A stretch of 64,000 bases of DNA from CAVSUZ01 sp963791885 (GTDB lineage Bacteria > Pseudomonadota > Alphaproteobacteria > Acetobacterales > Acetobacteraceae). This document shows positions 53,410 through 62,639 of the stretch, in pieces. The notes under the pieces are model-generated. The model did no database searches, had not been told where the DNA came from, and saw nothing but the letters and a program-made list of their open reading frames with translations. A program made the position numbers and the translations under genes. How positions within the stretch are numbered: the stretch's first letter is position 1; each line of letters starts with the position of its first letter. The stretch covers positions 1,922,001 to 1,986,000 of the forward strand of contig CAWBUL010000005.1 in NCBI GenBank assembly GCA_963791885.1, written 5' to 3'.

Positions 53410-54350
53410 CGCCCGGACGCGGGACGCGGATCGAGCCATGCCACGGTGATATCCACCACCAGGAAAACGCAGGACACCAGGAGCGCGATCACCAGGGTCA
53501 GTCCCTGGATCACCTGGTAATCGCGGGCGTAGATGCTGTTCACCATCAGCGTGCCGATGCCGGGGATGGCGAACACGGTTTCCGTGATGACCGCGCCGCC
53601 GATCAGCATCCCGATATGCAGTCCGAACAGCGTCACCGTCGGCAGGATGGCGTTGCGCAGCACGTGCCGGCGCAGGATCACGGCACGGCTCAACCCCTTG
53701 GCGATGGCGAAGCGCACATACTCGGCATCCAGCACCTGGATGATCGAGGCGCGCAGGTTGCGCATCAGGATCGCCGAGAGACTCAGGGCGAGCGTCAGCG
53801 CCGGAAGCACCAGATGGTAGAGATTATCGGCGAACCCGTCGCCGAAACCACCGACGGGGAACCACCGCAGTCCCGCGCCGAGCGCGATCAGCAACACCAG
53901 TCCCAGGTAGAAGACCGGGATCGAAACGCCCAGCTGGAACACACCGCGGATGAGTATGTCGGGCCCGCGATCGCGCCACAACGCGGCCGCGAAGGCGGAC
54001 GGAACGGCGATCACCGCGGCGAGCAGTGCGGCCATCACGGTCAGCATGATCGTCACCGGCAGTCGCTGCACGATCAACTCGGACACCGGCACCCGAAGTG
54101 TCAGCGAACGTCCGAGATTGCCGGAAAGGGTTTGGCGCACGAACGTCCAGAACTGCACCCAAAGCGGCTGATCAAGTCCCATCGCATGCTGGGTCTGCAA
54201 AACGGTGGCGGTGGTCGCACGCTCACCCAGCACCGCCAGCGCCGGGTTGCCCGGGAGCAGGCGCGCGAGCACGAAGACGAGAATCAGCGCAAGGATCAGG
54301 GTCGGCACCATCTGGAGCAGGCGCCAGCCGATAAATCCGGCACGCAGCAT
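53406..54350 (-). CDS. Dipeptide/oligopeptide ABC transporter permease (DppB-like)
   Basis: A 314-aa permease: RLLQMVPTLILALILVFVLA as first span, LPGNPA, GNLGRSLTLRVPVSELI and the coupling loop AEYVRFAIAKGLSRAVILRR. Its ATG overlaps the stop of the binding-protein gene by one base (TAATG). Together with the four neighbours it forms a complete importer. Confidence 0.92.
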   Translation of the reverse strand: MLRAGFIGWRLLQMVPTLILALILVFVLARLLPGNPALAVLGERATTATVLQTQHAMGLDQPLWVQFWTFVRQTLSGNLGRSLTLRVPVSELIVQRLPVTIMLTVMAALLAAVIAVPSAFAAALWRDRGPDILIRGVFQLGVSIPVFYLGLVLLIALGAGLRWFPVGGFGDGFADNLYHLVLPALTLALSLSAILMRNLRASIIQVLDAEYVRFAIAKGLSRAVILRRHVLRNAILPTVTLFGLHIGMLIGGAVITETVFAIPGIGTLMVNSIYARDYQVIQGLTLVIALLVSCVFLVVDITVAWLDPRPASGR

Positions 54351-55987
54351 TATTTGGAGCCGGCGGGCTCCATATGCACGCCGGAGAACATGTAGTTACC
54401 GAGCGGCAGTTGGACGAAGCCCTGCACGCGCGTGTTCAGCGCGACCGGGTAGGGCTCATCGAGCAGGAACACCATCGGCGCGGCGTCGATGTAGATTTCC
54501 TGGATGTGACGGAACATCTCGGCTCGCTTCTGTGGATCGGTCTCGGTCTGGCTCTTTTCGAACAGCGCATTCAGCTCCGGGTCGTTGAAGCCGCTGCGGT
54601 TCGATTCGTAAGCGGGGTAGTACGCCATGTAAGAGACGATCTGGCTAGGATCGTTATAGTCGTTCGTCCAGATTGCGGAGCGCATCTGGAAATCGGAAGC
54701 GCGGTATTTCGCAATGTTGGTGGTGGAATCGAGTAACTGCACTTTCAGCCGCACGCCCAGTTGTGCCCACATCTGCTGAATGGCCGCAAGTTCTGCGGCA
54801 TCATCCGCGTTCCCCGCGACCGCGAAGATCGTCAGGTCGAACCCATTGTCGTAACCCGCTTCCTTTAGCAACGCTTTGGCTTTGGCGGGATCGTACGGGT
54901 AGGGCTCGCTCGTGGCGGTTAATGCCATCGGTGTGGAGGCCGGTGGAAGTGTCACCTGCGGTTTGCCCATGCCGTAGGTGACGATCTGCGCAATCGCCTT
55001 CTTCTCCACGCCATAGTTGAGTGCCTGGCGGACACGTTTGTCGCCGAGCGGATTTTTGGTGCCGTCCTTCAGCGTCGGACGAATATTCATGCCCAGGTAC
55101 GCGATCTTTTCCGCCGGAAACAGGACCATGCGGATATTCGGTGTCGCTTTCAGCTCCGCCGCCCGGGAAAATGGGACGAACTCTGTCCCGTCGATCTGCC
55201 CGGACTTCAGCATCAGGATGCGCGTGGCGTCGTCAGGCACAATCAGCACGTCGACCTGATCCAGGTACGGAAGCGGCTGGTTGTCCTCTCCCGTTTTCCA
55301 GTAGTGCGGGTTGCGCATCAGGCTGAATTTGCTCCCGCGTACCCAGTTGGCCAAAACGAATGGACCTGAGGCGACGGGATGATCGGCAAACGCGCGTGCC
55401 TTGTCGCGCAATGTCGTGCCGGGCATGGCCATCATCTGCTTTTCCGGCACGACGGCTGTATAGAAGCTTGCCAGCACCTGCGGGAACACGGGGTCGGGAC
55501 GGGAGAAGTGAATCACGACGGTGTCGGGCGACATAGCCTCCACGGATTTCACCGCCGAGAGCAGGAAATAGTAGTTCCCGCCTTCTTCTTTGCTGTGGCC
55601 GCGGTCCAAGGTAAACTTGACGTCGCTTGCCTGGATGGGTGAGCCGTCCGAGAATTTTATCCCCGGTCGCAAGGTGACCGTCATCGTCAGCCCGTCATCA
55701 GAAAGTTTATAACCCGATGCCAGTCCGGGCTGCAGGGCTTTGCCGTCTGGCGTCGGCTGCAGCAGCGTGTCGTAGACGTTCAGGCTGAACCAGATGTCTT
55801 CGGTCTGCTGCTGATAGACGGGATCGAAGAAGATGACGTCACGCGCCGCGCCGAACACGAACTTACCACCGCGGGTAATGCCAGCAGCGCGCGCCAAGGA
55901 AAATGGTCCTAGTGTCGCCGCGACGGCCATGCCGCCGAGTACGTGGCGTCTTTTCGCAAGCAGGGAATTTACAGGGGGGAGATTCAT
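54350..55987 (-). CDS. Dipeptide/oligopeptide ABC transporter substrate-binding protein (family 5)
   Basis: A 545-aa periplasmic binding protein (DppA/OppA/NikA class). N-terminal signal with twin arginines (AKRRHVLGGMAVAATLG, then SLARA). Family motifs: VYDTLLQPTPDGKALQPGLA, MTVTLRPGIKFSDGSPI and FKLNPNYW-like FSLMRNPHYWKTG. First gene of the five-gene dpp-like operon. The ligand (peptide, opine, glutathione or other) is not predictable. Start chosen at MNLPPVNSLLAK, preceded by a purine-rich region. Confidence 0.9.
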   Translation of the reverse strand: MNLPPVNSLLAKRRHVLGGMAVAATLGPFSLARAAGITRGGKFVFGAARDVIFFDPVYQQQTEDIWFSLNVYDTLLQPTPDGKALQPGLASGYKLSDDGLTMTVTLRPGIKFSDGSPIQASDVKFTLDRGHSKEEGGNYYFLLSAVKSVEAMSPDTVVIHFSRPDPVFPQVLASFYTAVVPEKQMMAMPGTTLRDKARAFADHPVASGPFVLANWVRGSKFSLMRNPHYWKTGEDNQPLPYLDQVDVLIVPDDATRILMLKSGQIDGTEFVPFSRAAELKATPNIRMVLFPAEKIAYLGMNIRPTLKDGTKNPLGDKRVRQALNYGVEKKAIAQIVTYGMGKPQVTLPPASTPMALTATSEPYPYDPAKAKALLKEAGYDNGFDLTIFAVAGNADDAAELAAIQQMWAQLGVRLKVQLLDSTTNIAKYRASDFQMRSAIWTNDYNDPSQIVSYMAYYPAYESNRSGFNDPELNALFEKSQTETDPQKRAEMFRHIQEIYIDAAPMVFLLDEPYPVALNTRVQGFVQLPLGNYMFSGVHMEPAGSK

Positions 55988-56306
55988 GAATTCGCACTGT
56001 GACCATGCCACCTGACGCGGTCAACTCGTTCGGCCCGCGCCGAATACCCTTTCCGGCACGGGATCGTGGGTGAAATTCGCGTATCTGTTCGGGCTGAACG
56101 ATTTGAGAGACGTCAAACGGCGCCTGCAAAAACAAGTCATTCGCGCGTCATCATGACTCTCACCCGAATGTGCATCCGAACGCCCAGGAAACAGATGGTA
56201 TGCGCCTTCAGCACTGTTCCAAACGGTTTAGATTTGCACCCGTCGGGCGATTGCGCCTGAAAAGCATCCTGCGCCCACCCGACCAGATATAAATGGGAGG
56301 TGCTGC
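55988..56306. other. Intergenic region between divergent transport genes
   Basis: A 319-bp space between the dpp-like binding protein (minus) and the truncated Liv-type binding protein (plus). No convincing frame is present. A small palindrome GTCATCATGAC (56147-56157) and GGGAGG ahead of the plus-strand start are the only signals I see. Confidence 0.5.
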
Positions 56307-56805
56307 ATGATCACGCGCCGCGCAACCGGTCAGTTGCTTGCGTCCACGGCTGTTTTGGCCGTTTCCGGCGCGTTACGTCCGGGCCTCGCCGATCAGGAAA
56401 TCAAGGTTGGAATTGACCTGTCGCTAACCGGGGCGGATTCGGAAAGCGCGCAGCGCATTCTCTACGGTGCCCAATTGGCGTTCAACGATGCGAACGCCAA
56501 GCATGCCATTCCCGGCTACACCATCAAGGCAGTGGTCTATGATGACGGAACGGCAACCGCGGGGCAGTACGATCCTGCGCAGGCCGCCACCAATGCGCGA
56601 CGGATGGTGAGCGAGGGGATGGTCGCGGCCGTTGGTCCGATGATGAGCGGCGCCGGGAAGGCAATGGGGAACGGTTTCATTCGATAAATATGGCGACCTT
56701 ACGGACCGGACGATCAGCATTTTCCAGATCCGGCAGGACAACAAGTATCCGTTGAACGATATGATCCACCAGTACCACTACATCGACACCGCACCGGCGG
56801 TGTAG
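56307..56805 (+). pseudogene. LivK-type ABC substrate-binding protein, internally deleted
   Basis: The first 126 codons encode a normal N-terminus: signal peptide (ITRRATGQLLASTAVLAVSG), then IKVGIDLSLTGADSESAQR and the first binding lobe up to GPMMSGAGKAMGNGFIR, then a stop at 56685. Immediately after, in the +1 frame, comes FDKYGDLTDRTISIFQI and NDMIHQYHYIDTAPAV with a stop at 56803-56805, which is the C-terminal end of the same family. Some 250 residues are missing between them, so a deletion with a frame change has destroyed the gene. Confidence 0.8.
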
Positions 56806-56814
56806 CTGGAACGA

Positions 56815-56852
56815 ACAGGGGGCGCGATCTCACGCCCCCTGTCGGATTTTAT
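56815..56852 (+). terminator. Rho-independent terminator
   Basis: ACAGGGGGCG (56815-56824) pairs perfectly with CGCCCCCTGT (56833-56842) around an 8-base loop, followed by a short T run (GGATTTTAT). It lies just after the binding-protein pseudogene and before the convergent peroxiredoxin stop. Confidence 0.8.
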
Positions 56853-57490
56853 CGAGGCAGCGGCGGCTGTTCCACCATCCGCAGATACGGCCGCAGCTCC
56901 TTCCAGCCCTGCGGGAAGCGCTTCTTCGCCTCCTCGTTGGACAAGCTCGGCACGATGATCACCGGCTGACCATCGGTCCAGTTCACCGGCGTTGCCACCT
57001 TATGCGCGTCCGTCAGTTGCAGGCTGTCGATCACGCGCAGGATTTCGTTGAAGTTGCGTCCGGTGCTCGGCGGATAGGTCAGGATCAGCCGCACCTTCTT
57101 GTTCGGATCGATGATAAAGACGCTGCGCACGGTGATCGACGGATCCGCGTCGGGATGGACCATGCCGTAGAGGTCGGAAACCCTTCGGTCGGCATCCGCC
57201 AACACGGGGAAGTTCAGTTTCTGACCCTGTGTCTCCTCGATGTCCTTTTCCCAGCCCTTGTGGCTGTCCGCGGGATCGACCGAAAGACCGATTGGCTTGA
57301 CGCTGCGCTTTTCCCACTCCGGCTTCAGCCGCGCGACTTCGGCGAGTTCGGTGGTGCAGACCGGCGTGTAGTCCTTGGGATGGCTGAACAGCACACCCCA
57401 GGAATTGCCCAGCCATTTGTGGAAGCTGACCCGCCCCTCTGTGCTGTCTTGTTCGAAGTCGGGCGCCGTCTGTCCAAGTTGGATCGCCAT
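56849..57490 (-). CDS. 1-Cys peroxiredoxin (Prx6 subfamily)
   Basis: A 213-aa thiol peroxidase reducing H2O2 and organic peroxides. The peroxidatic C45 in SHPKDYTPVCTTE is the only cysteine, so the mechanism is 1-Cys and needs an external reductant. The Prx6-type C-terminal domain is present (TPVNWTDGQPVIIVPSLSNE, FPQGW, PYLRM). Start MAIQLGQTAPDFE at 57490 with GGAGGAG upstream; a longer frame to 57625 overlaps hisZ on the other strand. Confidence 0.94.
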   Translation of the reverse strand: MAIQLGQTAPDFEQDSTEGRVSFHKWLGNSWGVLFSHPKDYTPVCTTELAEVARLKPEWEKRSVKPIGLSVDPADSHKGWEKDIEETQGQKLNFPVLADADRRVSDLYGMVHPDADPSITVRSVFIIDPNKKVRLILTYPPSTGRNFNEILRVIDSLQLTDAHKVATPVNWTDGQPVIIVPSLSNEEAKKRFPQGWKELRPYLRMVEQPPLPR

Positions 57491-57601
57491 CGTCCTACTC
57501 CTCCATTTGTTCCATTTATCCCGGACATATGCGGGCGGGTGGCCCACCATAAAAGCCCCCCGGTTTTTCCGCCCCCCGGTTCCTGATACGTCCACCCCCA
57601 A

Positions 57602-58752
57602 ATGTCCGATGAAAACCCCGCACACCCGGCCCTGCTCCCCGCCGGCCTGCGCGATCTCCTGCCGCCCGATGCGGAAACCGAGGCCGCTGCGGTCGAGGCG
57701 CTGATGGCCGTGTTCGCCGGCCGCGGCTACGAGCGGGTGAAGCCGCCGTTACTGGAATTCGAGGACACGCTGTTTGCCGGGTCTGGAGCGGCGGTGGCCG
57801 AACAGACCTTCCGGCTGATGGACCCTGACAGCCAGCGCATGATGGGCCTGCGCGCCGACACCACGCCGCAGGTTGCGCGCATCGCCGGCACCCGCCTGGT
57901 CAACGAGCCCCGGCCGCTGCGCCTGTCCTATGCCGGCCAATGCCTGCGCGTGCGGGGCAACCAGTTGGCGCCGGACCGGCAGATGGCCCAGGCCGGGATC
58001 GAACTGATCGGCACCAATTCTGTGGCGGCCGACGCCGAGATCGTGCTGGCCGGCGCCGAGGCGCTGCACGCCGCCGGGCTGGCGCGTTTCAGCTTCGACC
58101 TGACGCTGCCGACGCTGATTCAGGCCATGCTGGATGACGCCGGGATCGCCGATCCGGCCCGCACCGCGCTGATGCGCGCGCTGGACCGCAAGGATGCGGC
58201 CGCTGTGGCGCGCCATGGCGGCTCGCTCGCGCCGGTCCTGACAGACCTGCTTCTGGCCGCCGGCCCGGCCGACCGGGCGCTGGCTGCGCTTGCCGAGGCC
58301 CGCCTGGGTGACGCCGCGCGTCCGCTTGCCGATCGTCTGGCCGAGACAGTCAGTGCCATCCGCGCCCGTGCGCCCACGCTGCGGCTGACCGTCGATCCGG
58401 TGGAGTTCCGCGGCCTGCGCTACCACACAGGCGTCGCCGTCACGATTTTCGCACCCAATAGGCACGAAGAACTCGGGCGCGGCGGCCGCTATCAGTGCGG
58501 CGACGAGCCGGCCACTGGCCTGACGCTGTATCCGGATGCCATTCTCCGCGCCGTGCCGCCGCGTCCGCGGCGACCACGCGTCTATCTTCCCGCCGATGCC
58601 GACCCCGATGCCGCTGCCAGCTTGCGCGCGCAGGGCTTCGCCACGATCGCCGCCTTGAACGGGGGGAATGATGAAGCCGAAGCGCGCAGCCTCGGCTGCT
58701 CTCACATCCTGCGCGGCGGTAAGGCCGTGAGCCTGCAATCCGGAGAAGCCTG

Positions 58753-58753
<1 letters not shown>
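57602..58753 (+). CDS. hisZ: ATP phosphoribosyltransferase regulatory subunit
   Basis: A 383-aa HisRS-like paralogue without aminoacylation activity, which with short-form HisG starts histidine biosynthesis. Features: LPAGLRDLLPPDAE, RGYERVKPPLLEFEDTL, MMGLRADTTPQVARIA and AGIELIG, then FRGLRYHTGVAVTIFA with GRGGRYQCG. It lacks the C-terminal anticodon-binding domain of HisS. The hisZ stop and purA start overlap by one base, a pairing common in alphaproteobacteria. Confidence 0.93.
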
Positions 58754-60042
<1,289 letters not shown>

Positions 60043-60230
60043 GGGTTCTCTGCGCGAATCGGTAGCGGCACCGCAGTTCCAGGCCTTAGTGTCGCGACCG
60101 ATCCAGTACCGAGGGGAACAAAACGTCAGGGACGAAACAGGGCGAAGCGCGACAGGCATCTCTCGCGGGACCTGACGGGGTCAGCCTGCGGCAAATCTCC
60201 TGGCGCGGGCCGTTCGCGCCCCGCGCGGCG

Positions 60231-62615
60231 GTGATGGCGCTGCGGACGCGACGTATTCCCGTGACCAACGTCTCGACCGCGCCCGCTATCCTCCAGCATT
60301 GTGCGATCGATCCGCTGCGCGGCGTCGATGGCACGCTGGCCCCCGGCGTGCTGTCGGTGGGATCGATGCCGGGCAATCCCATTGGCCCGGCGGAGAGCGC
60401 CGAGCTCATGCTGACGGGCACGATTCCGGTCCACCCCGGCAAATACGCAACCACCGTCCGTCTGCTCGCTGCCTCTGGGGACAGTCTCGCCATTCCTGTT
60501 TCGCTGGAGGTACCGGCGGCCGCCGCCTGGGGCATTTTGTGCATGCTTCTCGGGCTGTTTCTGCTGGGAACCGTCAACCTGCTCCAGGGTGAAGGCGCGA
60601 TCCGGACGACGCTGCACGATGCGCTGCAAGCCCGGCAGGACATTCACACCGTCCTGGAGACAAATCCTGCTCCGCAGAGCCTGGCGTCCGACGTCGAACT
60701 GATGAATCATGATTTCGATGTGGCGATCGCTATCCTGAGTCAGCGTCGCCAACCGTCGATCGTCGACCACCGGGAAGCCGAGGCGCAACCGCACCTGGAC
60801 GAGGCGACGAAGATCGCCGCGAAGCTGCGTGCCGACCTGACCGGGCTGCCGCGAGGTCAGGCAGAGATTCAGGACGTGCAACAGGACTGGTCGGCGCTGC
60901 AATCGACGCTGCAGCAGATCGCCGCGTTGCCGCAGACCCTGCCGGCACAGAACGACCAGAGCTTCGCCGCGCGGCTCAACGCGTTTCTGATCAATTTCCG
61001 CAATCGCACCTTGCGCGATCCGGCCATCCTTGTCGTCGCGGAGATGTCCACCGAGCTGGGCCGTATGAAGCTGGAGGAGGCGGCCGGCGAGGGTGACGCC
61101 GCGCGCGATCTTGCGCTTAACACGCGCGTGTGGCTGGAGCGCTCTTCGCTGTTTCTTCAACGCGAACTCACACTCTATCGCACCGCGCTCATCCAGGCCG
61201 GATGGATGCTGAACACCGATCGCGTCCTTCGCGAGCGCGCCGCCAAGGACGATCTGCTACCGGAAGACCGCGCCGCGATCCTGTCCAATCTCGACCGGGC
61301 GGAAGCGAAGTTGGCCGGCGACGCCACGTACGAAGACTTCCGCGATGCCAACCGCCTGATCGATGCAGCCTGGACGGCTCAGGTGCGCGGCTCCGCCAAC
61401 ATGGCCAAAATCAAGGACGATCAGGCGATCGCCGCTGCCGACAAGCAGACGGACTACACAGACGTCACCGATCTGATGGGGAAGCTTCAGGCCGAACCTG
61501 CGCCACATACGATGGCCATGAAACAGTCCGGACTCACGCAAATTCTTGATTTCTGGCGTGCGCACGTGGCGGGCGTGACCGACGTCACGATGCGCGAGGC
61601 GATGCAGCACCAGTTGGATTCGATGCGGTCGCTCGTGAGCGCGGGCAAGCTGATGGACGCCTCTTCCGTCTATCGCACATTCATCAACGACTGGACGAAG
61701 TGGAACGGCAAACTCGTCGATCAGGGACTGGATCAGATCGATCATCCACGCTGCCTGGAATACTTCGCCGACCTCCAACGCAACGCGGCAAGCATCGAGG
61801 CCACACTGCGCGAGTTGCCCGCGAGCCCGCAGCTGACAGCGTGGGACCGCAGCCTCGATCAGATCCGGCTCGACCTGCTGCGTCAGGGACCGGACGCAGA
61901 GGCGGTCTCGGCCAATTGCATGCCGCCGCTGATCGACATCGGCAAGCGGACGGTGACCCTGTCAGGTGAATTGTTCACCGCCGGCCTGATCGACGTAGCG
62001 CTCCCGGCGGCGACGCGGCTGCGTCTGGCGCAGGAGTTTGGCGTTGCCTCAGCGATCGATCTCACCAGCGCCAATATAAGCCGGCCGCGAAACCTGACGT
62101 TGCGTTCGCTGACGCCGGCGGATGAGCGCGTGGTGGGGCGCGATCTGAGTTTCACATTGACCGGCGCCGATCCGGTGTGGGGGAGTTCGACCACGATCCG
62201 GGTGGATTTCGGCGACGGCACGGCGCCGTTCATTGCGAACGCCGAAGCGGTTCGTCAGAGCGGTCCGATCGTGCACCAATACGCTGCGCCAGTGACCGCA
62301 CGGCTCACCGTGACGGCGACGGAGGATCCGAGGCCGGGCGAGGCGACAGGAACACTACTGGGTCAGGGTAATACGACGGTGCTGATCGTGCCGTCGCCAG
62401 TCACGCGGGCGCGCATCATCGCCGATGAGTTTCTGAACCTGCGCTTCGCGCTGGCGCTGCTGATCGCGATGACGGTTTATTACTGGCGTTACCACAACCG
62501 GACCACGGTCTTCGGCGCCCGGGGCTATGATTACGTGGAAGCGTTCGCCCTGGGATTTGCGGTCGACGCCGCCGTTTCGCGGTTGCCGCAGGCCATTGCA
62601 GGGTTCGTCAGCTGA
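60231..62615 (+). CDS. Large uncharacterised membrane protein with PKD-like domain
   Basis: A 794-aa protein that I do not recognise. Residues 1-95 look like an Ig/beta-sandwich (PVTNVSTAPAILQ, SAELMLTGTIPVHPGKYATT). A membrane helix follows (WGILCMLLGLFLLGTVNLL), then about 500 residues of mostly helical, coiled-coil-like sequence. Around 620-700 is a PKD-like domain (TIRVDFGDGTAPF, VHQYAAPVTARLTVTATEDP), and LRFALALLIAMTVYYW is a C-terminal membrane span. The open frame extends upstream to 60090 without a start codon, and no signal peptide is visible, so the N-terminus may be truncated. It is 24 bp upstream of the ETR1-like kinase, implying a shared function. Confidence 0.7.
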   Translation: MMALRTRRIPVTNVSTAPAILQHCAIDPLRGVDGTLAPGVLSVGSMPGNPIGPAESAELMLTGTIPVHPGKYATTVRLLAASGDSLAIPVSLEVPAAAAWGILCMLLGLFLLGTVNLLQGEGAIRTTLHDALQARQDIHTVLETNPAPQSLASDVELMNHDFDVAIAILSQRRQPSIVDHREAEAQPHLDEATKIAAKLRADLTGLPRGQAEIQDVQQDWSALQSTLQQIAALPQTLPAQNDQSFAARLNAFLINFRNRTLRDPAILVVAEMSTELGRMKLEEAAGEGDAARDLALNTRVWLERSSLFLQRELTLYRTALIQAGWMLNTDRVLRERAAKDDLLPEDRAAILSNLDRAEAKLAGDATYEDFRDANRLIDAAWTAQVRGSANMAKIKDDQAIAAADKQTDYTDVTDLMGKLQAEPAPHTMAMKQSGLTQILDFWRAHVAGVTDVTMREAMQHQLDSMRSLVSAGKLMDASSVYRTFINDWTKWNGKLVDQGLDQIDHPRCLEYFADLQRNAASIEATLRELPASPQLTAWDRSLDQIRLDLLRQGPDAEAVSANCMPPLIDIGKRTVTLSGELFTAGLIDVALPAATRLRLAQEFGVASAIDLTSANISRPRNLTLRSLTPADERVVGRDLSFTLTGADPVWGSSTTIRVDFGDGTAPFIANAEAVRQSGPIVHQYAAPVTARLTVTATEDPRPGEATGTLLGQGNTTVLIVPSPVTRARIIADEFLNLRFALALLIAMTVYYWRYHNRTTVFGARGYDYVEAFALGFAVDAAVSRLPQAIAGFVS

Positions 62616-62639
62616 ACTTCGGTCTTTACCGGGTACAAC

